Positions 8,213-16,027 are shown, counted from the first letter of the stretch. The stretch is DNA of 64,000 nucleotides from Thermoproteota archaeon (GCA_027491415.1 JAOZFH010000056.1:1-64000); one strand, 5' to 3'. Notes: a model not told the origin generated them from the letters alone. Numbers and translations are program-made.

Positions 8213-8755
8213 ATGGGGTTAGGCTTGAAAAGAGAAGATAGGATGAGAAATCTCCTTGAGCTCAGAAACATGTTGAAGACCAGGATAGACGAGCTGGAGA
8301 AGGAGCTATTGAGGCTGCGGTCGATGCTGGACGCCCTCGATGACATCCTATTGGAGGCGACAATAACTACCGCCGACACGTTAACGTCGCCTGCCGCAGT
8401 CCCCGAGGAGGGTACAAAGGTCGAGGAACGCCTGGAGCCTCCATCACCGCAGGAGGTCGAGGAGAGGGAGATCCTCTCAGGAGAGGAGAGGATTGGGAGA
8501 ATACTGGTCAACAGGGCGAAGGGCATCCTCATACTTGAGACGGAAGGGGACGTCAGGGCCGACTCTGGTCCCATAGGGTGGCTCACTAGAAGGCTGAGAG
8601 AGCTGAGGAGATCGTCCCCCGGGGTCGCTTACAACATAGAGGCAGAGGATGGGGCACTTAGGCGCATAGTCGTGAGGGGCGTTCCAGCGGACGAGATGGA
8701 CAAGCTGGTCAATGAGATGAGGTGGGCGATAGACCGAGCCTATCGCAACCCATGA
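8213..8755 (+). CDS. Coiled-coil protein of unknown function
   Basis: A 180-residue protein I do not recognise. Residues ~10-55 form a strong heptad coiled coil (MLKTRIDELEKELLRLRSML). An acidic, Pro-rich linker (~60-95) is followed by a compact mixed alpha/beta domain (~95-175) containing RILVNRAKGILILETEG and a C-terminal helix. The layout suggests an oligomeric adaptor. The first start, ATG 8213, lies five bases after the lysS stop with the only purine-rich site directly against it, so the in-frame ATG 8243 is an alternative. It is probably co-transcribed with lysS. It overlaps the convergent AMMECR1 gene by 16 bases. Confidence 0.7.
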   Translation: MGLGLKREDRMRNLLELRNMLKTRIDELEKELLRLRSMLDALDDILLEATITTADTLTSPAAVPEEGTKVEERLEPPSPQEVEEREILSGEERIGRILVNRAKGILILETEGDVRADSGPIGWLTRRLRELRRSSPGVAYNIEAEDGALRRIVVRGVPADEMDKLVNEMRWAIDRAYRNP

Positions 8756-9375
8756 CCCTCGCCCGCCGTCAGCCTCTCTCGAACCACCCTCCCCATGGGT
8801 TTTTCCTCCGCGAACACTATGGCGGTGAACCTGAACACCTCCACATCGGGTCTCATCCAGCAGCCTGGCGGCAACCCGGCCTTCACGCAGGTTTGGTCCA
8901 AGAATTCTCTGGAGTCCCAGCCCCACTCGACCGGGACCTGGGGTAGGAGGAGACCACTCCAAGGTCCAGCTCGAATGATCAGGCCATCCCGACCCACCCT
9001 TATGAGGCCGGGCAGCTCCCTCCTGTCGTCCACTCTGAGCGGCTCTGGCGGCGTTAGAACGCTGACCTCCAATGTGATGTTAGGGAGCTCTCCCGGCGTC
9101 ACTGGATAGAACCTCGGATCCTGCGTGGCCGCAGATATGGCTGCCTGAATGACTGCTCGGTAGAGAGGGAGAGTGGGTTCCGGATAGCCTATGCACCCCC
9201 TCAGGCGTCCCTCTGGATAGGTCTTCAGCGTGACGAACGCCCCCGCCTTCTCTTGGAGCCTGGGGTTGGGTGGTTGCTCCTCAGGGGTCTTTCCCTCGGT
9301 TAAGAAGAGGGTAATGGCCCGCCTAGCAAGCCTAACTAGGTACTCGCCCTCCTCGTCGGTGAGCTGCAGCGTCAT
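8740..9375 (-). CDS. AMMECR1 domain protein
   Basis: A 211-residue AMMECR1-family protein (TIGR00296). It shows the invariant LRGCIGY loop (~residues 60-66), SAATQDPRFYPVTPGEL with the conserved DPRF segment, and a C-terminal WMRPDVEVFRFTAIVF. The family is found across archaea and eukaryotes. Its biochemical role is unknown, although the conserved Cys of the RGCIGY loop is thought to be functional and archaeal members are often fused or linked to MEMO. Here MEMO is encoded separately at 44892-45740. It lies 7 bases downstream of tbp on the same strand, so the two probably share a transcript. Confidence 0.9.
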   Translation of the reverse strand: MTLQLTDEEGEYLVRLARRAITLFLTEGKTPEEQPPNPRLQEKAGAFVTLKTYPEGRLRGCIGYPEPTLPLYRAVIQAAISAATQDPRFYPVTPGELPNITLEVSVLTPPEPLRVDDRRELPGLIRVGRDGLIIRAGPWSGLLLPQVPVEWGWDSREFLDQTCVKAGLPPGCWMRPDVEVFRFTAIVFAEEKPMGRVVRERLTAGEGHGLR

Positions 9376-9382
9376 AGCCCCC

Positions 9383-10000
9383 TCAACCGACGCCCTCTTC
9401 AGTTATGAAGTATCCGCCCTCTGCCAACACCCTCCTCAGCTTGTAGACCGCCCTCCTAACGTCCGCCTCCTTCTTGGCTCCGGTACACACCAAGCTCCCG
9501 GAGGCAAAGACCAGAAACACCACCGGCGGATCGTCCATCCTGTATATGAGTCCCGGAAACTGCTCCGGCTCGTAGAGAGTGTTGGGCTGCTCCATGGCCA
9601 ACCTCTCTATGTCAACCTTGAGGAACAGCTTCGCGGACGCGACGATGTTCTCGGCCCTGACCAGGGGTCTGTTGCTGATCTTGATGCCGTGCTGCTTCAT
9701 GAGGTCGATGGCCTTATTGACGGCCAGGGCGGACTCCTCGACAGATTTCGTCCCCGTGCACACGAACTTCCCGCTGCTGAAAACCAGAAGGGCGGCCTTT
9801 GGCTCCTTGAGTTTGAGTACCAGACCCGGGAACTTGTTGGGTTCGTACCTCGACTCCTTGATCTTCTGAGCTATTTCCTTGAGGTTCAGCTTCTGCCTAA
9901 TGTCAGCGGAGGACACGACGTTCTGGATGTTAATCTCGGGTTCACGTGGAAACCTGATCCCCGCGACGACCTCTCCCTGCTTTTCCTTATCGGGGGGCAT
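9383..10000 (-). CDS. tbp: TATA-box-binding protein
   Basis: A 205-residue TBP with two ~90-residue pseudo-symmetric repeats. Each contains the DNA-contacting pattern: FPGLVLKLKEPKAALLVFSS then KFVCTGTK in repeat 1, and FPGLIYRMDDP then SLVCTGAK in repeat 2. It binds TATA elements and recruits TFB and RNA polymerase. The N-terminal ~20 residues are a charged extension. ATG 10000 lies ~25-38 bases downstream of two tandem TATA-like elements, implying a leaderless or near-leaderless message. It sits in a minus-strand island with tfb and rpoP. Confidence 0.97.
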   Translation of the reverse strand: MPPDKEKQGEVVAGIRFPREPEINIQNVVSSADIRQKLNLKEIAQKIKESRYEPNKFPGLVLKLKEPKAALLVFSSGKFVCTGTKSVEESALAVNKAIDLMKQHGIKISNRPLVRAENIVASAKLFLKVDIERLAMEQPNTLYEPEQFPGLIYRMDDPPVVFLVFASGSLVCTGAKKEADVRRAVYKLRRVLAEGGYFITEEGVG

Positions 10001-10021
10001 TCCAGAAACCTCTGTCGGGCC

Positions 10022-10042
10022 TTATAAAGGCTCCTTTATAAA
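10022..10042 (-). promoter_or_regulatory. Tandem TATA elements of the tbp promoter
   Basis: Two near-identical elements, TTTATAAAGG and CCTTTATAA as read on the minus strand, lie 12 bases apart just upstream of tbp and touch the end of the signal peptidase gene. The inner one is nearly palindromic. A doubled TATA element ahead of the TBP gene could allow autoregulation; that is inference. Confidence 0.5.
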
Positions 10043-10666
10043 TCACTCAGGGAGGCGCGACGGGTCTCCATGGTGAGATTCATCGCTGAACCCCGGTTCA
10101 GACTCCTGCGTCTGCTCGCCTTCTTCCTTAGTGGACGCCAAGAAGTCCCACACGATTAACAAGACCAGTGCCGACGCTATTGCCACCCTGACCAGTGGTT
10201 TCTGCAGGAAGAGGAGGAGATGCCCCATCTGAGGGACCGGTATGTGGAGGACGGGAACCCCCAGGATGAGTTCAGGCGGCACCCTGCCCCAGTCCGGCCT
10301 GGGATTGGTAACCGGGTTGTCCCCCTGGGTTACGAAGTAGGGCCTATCTCCCTCAGTCTCTATTCCAACTATCCTGTGGACGATCCTGCACCTCGGTGAG
10401 AAGTCTGGATCCGACTTGCACTGGGGCACGTTGGGATTCAGGAAAACTATCACGTCGCCGACCTTGAGGCTACTCGGATCGACGTGCTTCACCAAGAGGA
10501 TGTCCCCATCCTCATACGTCGGCTCCATTGAAGGACCGTGAACTACGGTGATCGGGGAATCGACCCCCATGGCCCGGGGAAGCACTACTCGAAAGAACAG
10601 GAAGAGAAGGGCGGCGACCGCTGCCAGTATCAGTAATTCCTTGAGGGGCCCTTTAACGTCGGGCAT
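10043..10666 (-). CDS. Signal peptidase I, archaeal/eukaryotic (Sec11) type
   Basis: Removes signal peptides from secreted proteins at the membrane. Membrane helices lie near the N-terminus (~residues 10-30) and the C-terminus (LVRVAIASALVLLIVWDFL). The catalytic Ser is in VVHGPSMEPTYEDGD and the catalytic His in CRIVHRIVG. The His in place of the bacterial Lys marks the S26B/Sec11 class, and an Asp in TQGDNP fits the Ser-His-Asp arrangement. A hydrophilic, acidic C-terminal tail of ~30 residues follows the last helix. The frame extends to GTG 10678, but GGGTGAT lies five bases before ATG 10666, which I take as the start. The stop of rpoP is just upstream. Confidence 0.9.
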   Translation of the reverse strand: MPDVKGPLKELLILAAVAALLFLFFRVVLPRAMGVDSPITVVHGPSMEPTYEDGDILLVKHVDPSSLKVGDVIVFLNPNVPQCKSDPDFSPRCRIVHRIVGIETEGDRPYFVTQGDNPVTNPRPDWGRVPPELILGVPVLHIPVPQMGHLLLFLQKPLVRVAIASALVLLIVWDFLASTKEEGEQTQESEPGFSDESHHGDPSRLPE

Positions 10667-10681
10667 CTTCGGTATCACCCT

Positions 10682-10825
10682 TCAGATTGCCTTAACTCTC
10701 TTAGGAGTCTCTCTCCTCACCTTTCGGAGGATCCTGTAGCCGCACCTCGGACACTTGAAGACATTGAAGTACTCCTCCATCTCCTCCTTCGTGAAGACGT
10801 ACCCGCACCTGAGGCAGACGTACAT
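10682..10825 (-). CDS. rpoP: DNA-directed RNA polymerase subunit P (Rpb12 homologue)
   Basis: A 47-residue zinc protein that is easily missed because of its size. It begins MYVCLRCGYVFTKEEM and continues FKCPRCGYRILRKVR, giving the CxxC...CxxC zinc ribbon and the basic RILxK/R tail of RpoP/Rpb12. This subunit bridges the two large polymerase subunits near their assembly platform. ATG 10825 is preceded by GAGAGGAGGCC. In many archaea rpoP lies between rpl37ae and brix in the exosome operon. That slot (61864-61877) is empty here, and the gene has moved next to tfb. Confidence 0.93.
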   Translation of the reverse strand: MYVCLRCGYVFTKEEMEEYFNVFKCPRCGYRILRKVRRETPKRVKAI

Positions 10826-10879
10826 CTTGGCCTCCTCTCGAGGGGCAAGACCTCATGGTGTAAAAACCTGTCGTCTCGC

Positions 10880-11875
10880 CTACTGACCCTCGGCTGACTC
10901 GCGGAAGGAGGCCATCTGCTTCTTCAGGTCCTCCGGAAGCTGCTCCAGCCAGAGCTTGTGGACCTTGGCGAGGAGTTCCTTGTACCTGTTTCGGACCGTG
11001 ACCTCGGTGACGCCCGCGGCCTGAGCAAGCTCTCTCTGAGTCTTGTGCTCACCGAACTCCTGGCTGGCCATGTATATGGCAGCCGCCGCAACGCCGACGG
11101 GCTCCCTCCCCATAGTCGCCCCCTGCTGACGGGCTATCTTCAGTATCCTGATGGCCTGGGTAGCCACCCTCTCGGGCAGCCCCAGCTTGGCGCATATTGC
11201 GTAGACGAAGTTCTCCGGCTTGGGAGGCGGTATCCTTATGCCCAGCTTCCTGAACAGGAAGCGAAAGCTCCTTCCCACCTCCTTCTCCTTCAAGTTGAAG
11301 AGTGAGGCGACCTCTTCCAGCGACCGAGGCACGTCCGTCCTCCTGCACGCCGCATAGATCACGGCGGCCACCATGGCGTCCATGCTCCTACCCTTCACCA
11401 GACCCTCACCGGCCGCCTTCCGATAGAGCATGGCGGCGTCCTCCACGGTCTCAGGAGGCAGGTTCAGGGTCTCGGCCGCGAGTCTTATCTTCCTGAGGGC
11501 TGGCTCCACCGCCTTTTCCCTAGCATCGCTGACGTGCCTGTGAGTCCTCCTGAGGGTCTGAACGGACTTCCTGCTCAATCCGCTGGTCATGGCAATGTCG
11601 GAGTCTAGGCCGTATCCGGATCGGGTTGGGGTTACTGGGGCCCCGGTGTGCGCCCTATCCATGTACTCATCGGCGTCGAAGGCCCTCCAGTCCTTATCCG
11701 TATCAACCATACCCGTGCTTAGAATCAACCCACAGCTCGCGCAGACCAGCTCCCCAGTGTTCGGGTCCTTGATTATCTGATCGCTCCCGCAGCGGGGACA
11801 GGTAAACTTTACCTCAGTAAACAGGCTCTCCTTATCGCTCTTCCGGCCACCCTCCAAGGGATCCCCACCATCCAT
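10880..11875 (-). CDS. tfb: Transcription initiation factor B (TFIIB homologue)
   Basis: Full-length TFB. The N-terminal zinc ribbon has CPRCG and CASCG ~20 residues apart. A B-reader/linker region follows with DKDWRAFDADEYMDRAHTG, then two cyclin repeats; the second ends in the BRE-contacting helix-turn-helix TQRELAQAAGVTEVTVRNRY. TFB bridges TBP-bound promoters to RNA polymerase. I use ATG 11875. A TTG two codons earlier is possible, but the TATA element at 11891-11899 is ~20 bases from the ATG, which fits a leaderless transcript. A second, truncated TFB-like gene lies at 59018-59776. Confidence 0.97.
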   Translation of the reverse strand: MDGGDPLEGGRKSDKESLFTEVKFTCPRCGSDQIIKDPNTGELVCASCGLILSTGMVDTDKDWRAFDADEYMDRAHTGAPVTPTRSGYGLDSDIAMTSGLSRKSVQTLRRTHRHVSDAREKAVEPALRKIRLAAETLNLPPETVEDAAMLYRKAAGEGLVKGRSMDAMVAAVIYAACRRTDVPRSLEEVASLFNLKEKEVGRSFRFLFRKLGIRIPPPKPENFVYAICAKLGLPERVATQAIRILKIARQQGATMGREPVGVAAAAIYMASQEFGEHKTQRELAQAAGVTEVTVRNRYKELLAKVHKLWLEQLPEDLKKQMASFRESAEGQ

Positions 11876-11890
11876 TTTCAAAGTTTTCGC

Positions 11891-11899
11891 TATATAAAA
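11891..11899 (-). promoter_or_regulatory. TATA box of tfb
   Basis: Read on the minus strand as TTTTATATA, flanked by A/T-rich DNA and ~20 bases before the tfb ATG. It is one of the clearest TATA elements in the window and predicts a start site at or next to the ATG. Confidence 0.6.
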
Positions 11900-11976
11900 C
11901 TTTCGTATGTGTTATAAAGAACTTTAGGCCTTCAGCGGGCCCGGGCCGCCCGTGGGCCGCATGCGCGCCGACTCTG

Positions 11977-12216
11977 CTACTTACCCAGCGACTGCAGGAG
12001 GCGGGTTATGGTCCCAGAAGTGAATGCCCCCAGCAGGGACTCCAAGAGCCCTTCCGTCACGTTCCTAGTGAAGGTGACGCCCAAGACGGTTGCAAGTGAC
12101 AGGACTGTCAAGCCCTTTATCCACCCGTTTGGTTCGGGGAGGGATGCGATGACGGCCGACACCAGCGCGCCCGTTGTGAAGGGGCTAGGGCCTCGGTTCC
12201 TTTTACTTGGCTTCAT
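11977..12216 (-). CDS. Possible small membrane protein, unknown
   Basis: A weakly supported 79-residue frame: a basic N-terminus (KPSKRNRG), then two moderately hydrophobic stretches (TGALVSAVIASLPE and GWIKGLTVLSLATVLGVTF) and an amphipathic tail. ATG 12216 has a possible site, TTGAGG, upstream. No family is recognised. It overlaps a + strand frame (12008-12370) with poorer composition. The rest of 11882-12462 shows no gene: 12230-12450 is A/T-richer than its surroundings and looks like non-coding DNA upstream of the next gene. Confidence 0.35.
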   Translation of the reverse strand: MKPSKRNRGPSPFTTGALVSAVIASLPEPNGWIKGLTVLSLATVLGVTFTRNVTEGLLESLLGAFTSGTITRLLQSLGK

Positions 12217-12462
12217 CGGAAACCTCAAAACTATGAATGCCGCATCCAGTGAGACCGGTGTCTCTTTGGGGAAGTTTTCTCTGAATTCACTTCAGATTAA
12301 CGTTCCCTCTGCAATCCCAGGATTGGACATTAAGCATTCAAATGGGGAGTTCATCAAAAGTGTGGGTTGAACCTCGTCCTCTAGACGTTTTACTTCGTTA
12401 GGCGAGTTCGCATTCGTCTACAGGACCCTAGGATTTATAGTTACGCCAAATGGAAGGTCTAA

Positions 12463-12891
12463 GTGCCTCTTCCCTACAGTGACAGATTCAAAGACGGGCG
12501 CGGCAAGCTCATACCAGTCGGAGAGTATAGGCTCGATCGGGTTTACTCCGTCGGGGTTGTCAGAATCGCGAGGTACTCCAGGAAAGCGACTACAGCCTCT
12601 GGCGAGAGGGCCAGCGAGATAGTCCTGTGGGATGCCGAGGGCATTGGCGCCTGGAAGAAGCTGCCCCTACCCGCCACGAGGGCTAGAGTGTATGTGGAGA
12701 AGAGGTTCTACAGAGTTAGATGGCTGCCCTATCGAAGTGTGGCGAGCAGGAAGTGGCCGCACCAAATGTTAGACGGGAGGTTTCTCATTGCGAGACCGGA
12801 GGCTGAAGCTTACGTTCTCATAGTGGCAGACAGGGTCTTCAAAGAGGCGTGGGCATATGGTCCTAGGGGAAAGCGAGGCCCTTTAACCTGA
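12463..12891 (+). CDS. Basic orphan protein of unknown function
   Basis: A 142-residue, strongly basic protein (many Arg/Lys, three Trp) with alternating beta-strand-like segments such as RVYSVGVVRIARYSRK and EAEAYVLIVADRVFKEAWAYG. It has no recognised family, signal peptide or membrane segment. The composition resembles small nucleic-acid-binding proteins, but that is only an impression. The GTG start at 12463 is ~28 bases downstream of a TATA-like GGATTTATAG at 12431-12440, with GGAAGGT nearby, so either a leaderless or an SD-led message is possible. It is the last gene before tRNA-Pro. Confidence 0.6.
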   Translation: MPLPYSDRFKDGRGKLIPVGEYRLDRVYSVGVVRIARYSRKATTASGERASEIVLWDAEGIGAWKKLPLPATRARVYVEKRFYRVRWLPYRSVASRKWPHQMLDGRFLIARPEAEAYVLIVADRVFKEAWAYGPRGKRGPLT

Positions 12892-12916
12892 CGCAGATCA
12901 GACCGGCTCAGACAAA

Positions 12917-12926
12917 CTGTTTATAA
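12917..12926 (+). promoter_or_regulatory. TATA box of tRNA-Pro
   Basis: CTGTTTATAA lies 30-40 bases before the mature tRNA 5' end, placing the transcript start a few bases upstream of the tRNA. Confidence 0.5.
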
Positions 12927-12955
12927 CCAGAGCTGGGACGAGATGGTTTGGCCGT

Positions 12956-13032
12956 GGGGCCGTGGTCTAGCTTGGTAGGATGCCAGCCTGGGGCGCTGGT
13001 GGTCCCGGGTTCAAATCCCGGCGGCCCCACCA
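12956..13032 (+). tRNA. tRNA-Pro(GGG)
   Basis: Cloverleaf with acceptor stem GGGGCCG/CGGCCCC, anticodon stem CCAGC/GCTGG around loop CTGGGGC (anticodon GGG), and T arm CCGGG-TTCAAAT-CCCGG. The discriminator is A and the 3' CCA is encoded. No intron. Confidence 0.96.
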
Positions 13033-13038
13033 CCTAGC

Positions 13039-14616
13039 TCAAGTCTTCTTGTTGAGAAACTCCGCCAGCAGCGCCCTATCCGACACGAGACCCGTCACGA
13101 GGACGCAACCCCTGTCGCCAACCCTGACAGACTTGGGAGCGCCTTTCACTAGGCAAGTTGGGCCCTCGCGGATCGGGTAGGCCACCCTGGCGCCCCTGTG
13201 GAAGTTGGACGAGAAGATGACCTCGAGCCTCTTTCCCATCATCCCGCGCTTGCGGGCGACGTTGAGCCTCCTAGCCGTTGACTCTATGAGCGCAGAGGCC
13301 CTGTCTTCTCTGGCAGGTGGGCCCGGCTGAAGGGACTCGAAGGCCGAACCCGGGAGGGGCTTGAACCTGTAGACGGTGAATTTCTCGACCCCGGCCCTGT
13401 AGAGCCTCTCCATCATCTCCACGGTAGCCCTAGCCGTCGCCATCGACTGCCCTGGGAGGCCGTGGATGAAGTACGCGTATACCCTCAGGCCGGCCTCCGC
13501 CGCCGCCTTAACCCTCTCCTCAGCGAGTGTCGAGCTGCAGGGCCTCCCCAGGATCCTCGCGTGAGAGTCGTCCCCCGTCTCGATCCCCACGTGAACGACG
13601 GAGTTTGGCAGGTAGTGCGAGAGCAGAGATACCGCCTCGTCGGTCAAGAGACAGGGTTTAACGTTCTCAATCCCCACGTAGACCTCGCCGTCCCTCACCT
13701 GCGGTATTGACGCTATTGACCGCAGGAGATCCTCGACGGCACCCAGGTTCGGTCCCGGCTCACACGGGTGTAACGCCCCTCCCTCCCGATCCCGCCCGTA
13801 ATCGAGAAAGTCGGCGCCGCTTAGTATGATCCGCTGAGCGCCCAGCGCTATCAGGCTCTCGACCTCGCGCACAACGTTGGAGATGTCCTTGGACTTGGGT
13901 GCACCGTACGTTGCTGGAATCGAGCAGTAACCGCATCCAGGAGGTATCCCTTGGGGACATACTTCCAGCGGCGGCCTGCTTCCGAGACAGGCTCCACAGA
14001 CATCGCAGATTTTTCGATCTGCCGTCAGCGCCGGTCTAATGAAATTTGAACAGCCTCTTTCGACCTCAACGTAAACCCGAGCGTAGCGGTAGTGGGGTCG
14101 GGATCTGTAGTGCCTGACTGCCTCCGTCGACGGTGAGAAAGAGTTGAATTCACCGGGGGTTAACCTTCTCCTCGGTCCCGCCACCACTCTGCCCCCGCGG
14201 TTCAGCAGCAAATTCGGGATATCGGGGGTTAGGCGGCTCGGTTCTGAAAGTCCGCTAGCCTCAATTACCCGCGCCAGCGCCGCCTCGCCTTCACCCCAGA
14301 TCCCGAAGTCGTACCCTAGCCTAGAGACGACGGTGGGGTCGTTGGTTATCGGCCCACCCAAGACCTTGACGGCCCTACGATGGCGGGCCGCCAGCCGCCG
14401 AGCGGCCGGCGCGTCCATGGTCATAGCGCTGACCATCAGGACGTCAAACTCCCTAGCTTTGGATATCAAGGCGTCCTCAGCGGTGACCAACCTGTATTCA
14501 ATTCCGAACGTCTCTAGAATCCCGGCAATCTGCCTAGGTCCTGCCCCGATCACGTCAATGGAGGATCTCCTTCTGCCTGAGCCTGAAGCAAGCGCGTCGA
14601 CCAAGAGTACCTTCAT
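13039..14616 (-). CDS. B12-binding-type radical SAM protein with a Cys-rich insert in the cluster motif and a TRAM-like C-terminus
   Basis: 525 residues. Residues ~1-130 resemble a B12-binding-like Rossmann domain (KVLGGPITNDP). The radical SAM core follows, but the usual CxxxCxxC is interrupted: the first Cys is in VERGCSNF, and the CxxC equivalent (PPGCGYCSIPATYG) comes only ~40 residues later, after an insert with CDVCGAC and a further Cys (EVCPQG). The insert could bind a second Fe-S cluster. Further rSAM features are VHVGIETGDDS and FIHGLPGQS. The last ~60 residues (KRLEVIFSSNFH to GCVLVTG) read like a TRAM RNA-binding domain. Similar archaeal proteins exist with unknown substrate; an RNA or tRNA modification is plausible. 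ATG 14616 is the start. Confidence 0.8.
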   Translation of the reverse strand: MKVLLVDALASGSGRRRSSIDVIGAGPRQIAGILETFGIEYRLVTAEDALISKAREFDVLMVSAMTMDAPAARRLAARHRRAVKVLGGPITNDPTVVSRLGYDFGIWGEGEAALARVIEASGLSEPSRLTPDIPNLLLNRGGRVVAGPRRRLTPGEFNSFSPSTEAVRHYRSRPHYRYARVYVEVERGCSNFIRPALTADRKICDVCGACLGSRPPLEVCPQGIPPGCGYCSIPATYGAPKSKDISNVVREVESLIALGAQRIILSGADFLDYGRDREGGALHPCEPGPNLGAVEDLLRSIASIPQVRDGEVYVGIENVKPCLLTDEAVSLLSHYLPNSVVHVGIETGDDSHARILGRPCSSTLAEERVKAAAEAGLRVYAYFIHGLPGQSMATARATVEMMERLYRAGVEKFTVYRFKPLPGSAFESLQPGPPAREDRASALIESTARRLNVARKRGMMGKRLEVIFSSNFHRGARVAYPIREGPTCLVKGAPKSVRVGDRGCVLVTGLVSDRALLAEFLNKKT

Positions 14617-14648
14617 CCGGGTGGAGCGCCCTCCTGGATTATATTCAG

Positions 14649-15221
14649 GTGGCGGCCGTAACGGAGATGTTGCTAAAGGGAGATGAGCTCATCGTCGACG
14701 TCAGGCTCAGAGACGAGTGCAGGGCTATATTGGCCAAACCCAGAGGCCCGTTGCGGGGGTCTCTGGGGGCCGAGGTATTCAGAGGCTGCAGTCTCATCGT
14801 GGCCGTTGGTGACAGGGTCTCGGCGAGCATGGTAGAGGCGGGGGTTGAACCCGACGTGGCCATAGTGGACATGATGGAGAAGAGGGAGAAGGTCGACTTG
14901 CCAGCCCTCCTTCTGGGGAGGAGGGTCATTGAGACAGGAAATCCCGCGGGCACGATAACCAGAGAGGCCTGGAGGTCCGTGAAGGACGCGATTGCCTCCG
15001 CGATCGGGGGGGAGAGGGTCACCGTATTGGTCGATGGAGAGGAGGATCTGCTGGGCTTCCCCGCGGTTATCCTCTCACCCACGGACGCGGCGGTAGTCTA
15101 CGGGCAGCCAGGGCGGGGGGCTGTGGTGGTTAGAGTCGATGAAGGGAGGAGGGCAGAGGCCGTAGAGCTGCTCGAGAGGTGCTTCGAGCCGTGTGGGCAT
15201 CAGGGGGGACTGGAGTGCTGA
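14649..15221 (+). CDS. GTP-dependent dephospho-CoA kinase (DUF359)
   Basis: Phosphorylates dephospho-CoA with GTP, the last step of CoA synthesis in archaea. Family signatures are in order: VGDRVSASMVEAGVEPDVAIVD (~52-73), the ETGNPAGTITREAW loop (~95-108), DGEEDLLGFPAVIL (~128-141), and VVYGQPGRGAVVVRV (~147-161). Length 190 agrees with the family. The longest start is GTG 14649; ATG 14667 is ~25 bases downstream of GATTATATT (14637-14645) and could be a leaderless start. The next gene overlaps its end, indicating an operon. Confidence 0.9.
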   Translation: MAAVTEMLLKGDELIVDVRLRDECRAILAKPRGPLRGSLGAEVFRGCSLIVAVGDRVSASMVEAGVEPDVAIVDMMEKREKVDLPALLLGRRVIETGNPAGTITREAWRSVKDAIASAIGGERVTVLVDGEEDLLGFPAVILSPTDAAVVYGQPGRGAVVVRVDEGRRAEAVELLERCFEPCGHQGGLEC

Positions 15222-16027
15222 GGGTTCGACCGATAGGTCCGATAGATCCCCCAATCGGAATCGGAGAGGACTACTTGGCCCGACTCGATCAGGAACTCGA
15301 TTACAGGGGCATCCACCTCTCGGACGGGGAGGTAATAGCGGTAGCCAGCAAGGTCGTCTCCTACAGTCAGGGGAGGGTGGTCCCCATCAGCCGGTGGTCT
15401 GAGGTTAGCGACCTAGCTAAGCGGATCGCTGAACACTACGGGGCGGAACCCTGGAAGACTTCCGCCGTTCTCGAAGAGGCGGACCTTCTCTTGGGCGGGT
15501 ACAGAGGGTACCTGTTCACCTACAAGAACGGAATACCGGTGGGCTCGGCCGGTATCGATCGATCTAACTCACCTCCGGGCTACGTGGTTCTCCATCCCGT
15601 CGATCCGGACGGGGAGGCCAGGAGGATAGTTGAGTGGTTCCTAGACCGCCGGGGTGTGGCTGTGGGGGCGATCATCGTGGACAGCAGGCTCACGCTGTTC
15701 AGGAGGGGGGTCATAGGGGTAGCGCTGGGTGTGTGGGGGCTGAATCCCCTTCGGGACCTTAGGGGAAAACCGGACATCTACGGGAAGCCTCTCAGGTTCA
15801 CGGTCGTAAACGTGGCCGACAGTCTGGCGGCCTCGGCGGCGCTGGTGATGGGAGAGTCGGCCGAGAAGATCCCCTTCGTCCTGATCGATTGGGAGGGGGT
15901 TGAGCCGGATCCCGGCCGCGGGGGGGAGGATTTGAGGGTTGAACCCGGGGAGTGCTACATCTATAACTCGCTCCTTAACCCTCCCCCGAGGTCTCTCTTG
16001 GGAGGGAGTGATGCCTCAGACGGATGA
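15215..16027 (+). CDS. cofE: CofE-family coenzyme F420-0:L-glutamate ligase-like protein
   Basis: Family features in order: DGEVIAVASKVVSYSQGRVV (~25-44), GSAGIDRSNSPPGYVVLHP with DPD (~110-130), AIIVDSRLTLFRRGVIGVALGVWG (~152-175, normally IISDTFGRPWR), and a C-terminal VNVADSLAASAALVMGE (~200-216) as in CofE. CofE adds glutamates to F420-0. The replaced catalytic-region residues (DSRLTLF for DTFGRPW) leave the substrate uncertain, and no other F420 genes are in the window. Start GTG 15215 has GGGGGGAC just upstream and overlaps the dephospho-CoA kinase stop by 7 bases. The last 53 bases lie antisense over tgtA. Confidence 0.7.
   Translation: MLRVRPIGPIDPPIGIGEDYLARLDQELDYRGIHLSDGEVIAVASKVVSYSQGRVVPISRWSEVSDLAKRIAEHYGAEPWKTSAVLEEADLLLGGYRGYLFTYKNGIPVGSAGIDRSNSPPGYVVLHPVDPDGEARRIVEWFLDRRGVAVGAIIVDSRLTLFRRGVIGVALGVWGLNPLRDLRGKPDIYGKPLRFTVVNVADSLAASAALVMGESAEKIPFVLIDWEGVEPDPGRGGEDLRVEPGECYIYNSLLNPPPRSLLGGSDASDG

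Noticed and set aside
9230-10027. 265-residue plus-strand frame over AMMECR1 and TBP
   Set aside because: It spans two well-identified minus-strand genes and has no family features.
12008-12370. 120-residue plus-strand frame in the gap before the orphan at 12463
   Set aside because: No hydrophobic or motif pattern and no ribosome-binding site. The opposite-strand frame is slightly better and is listed at low confidence.
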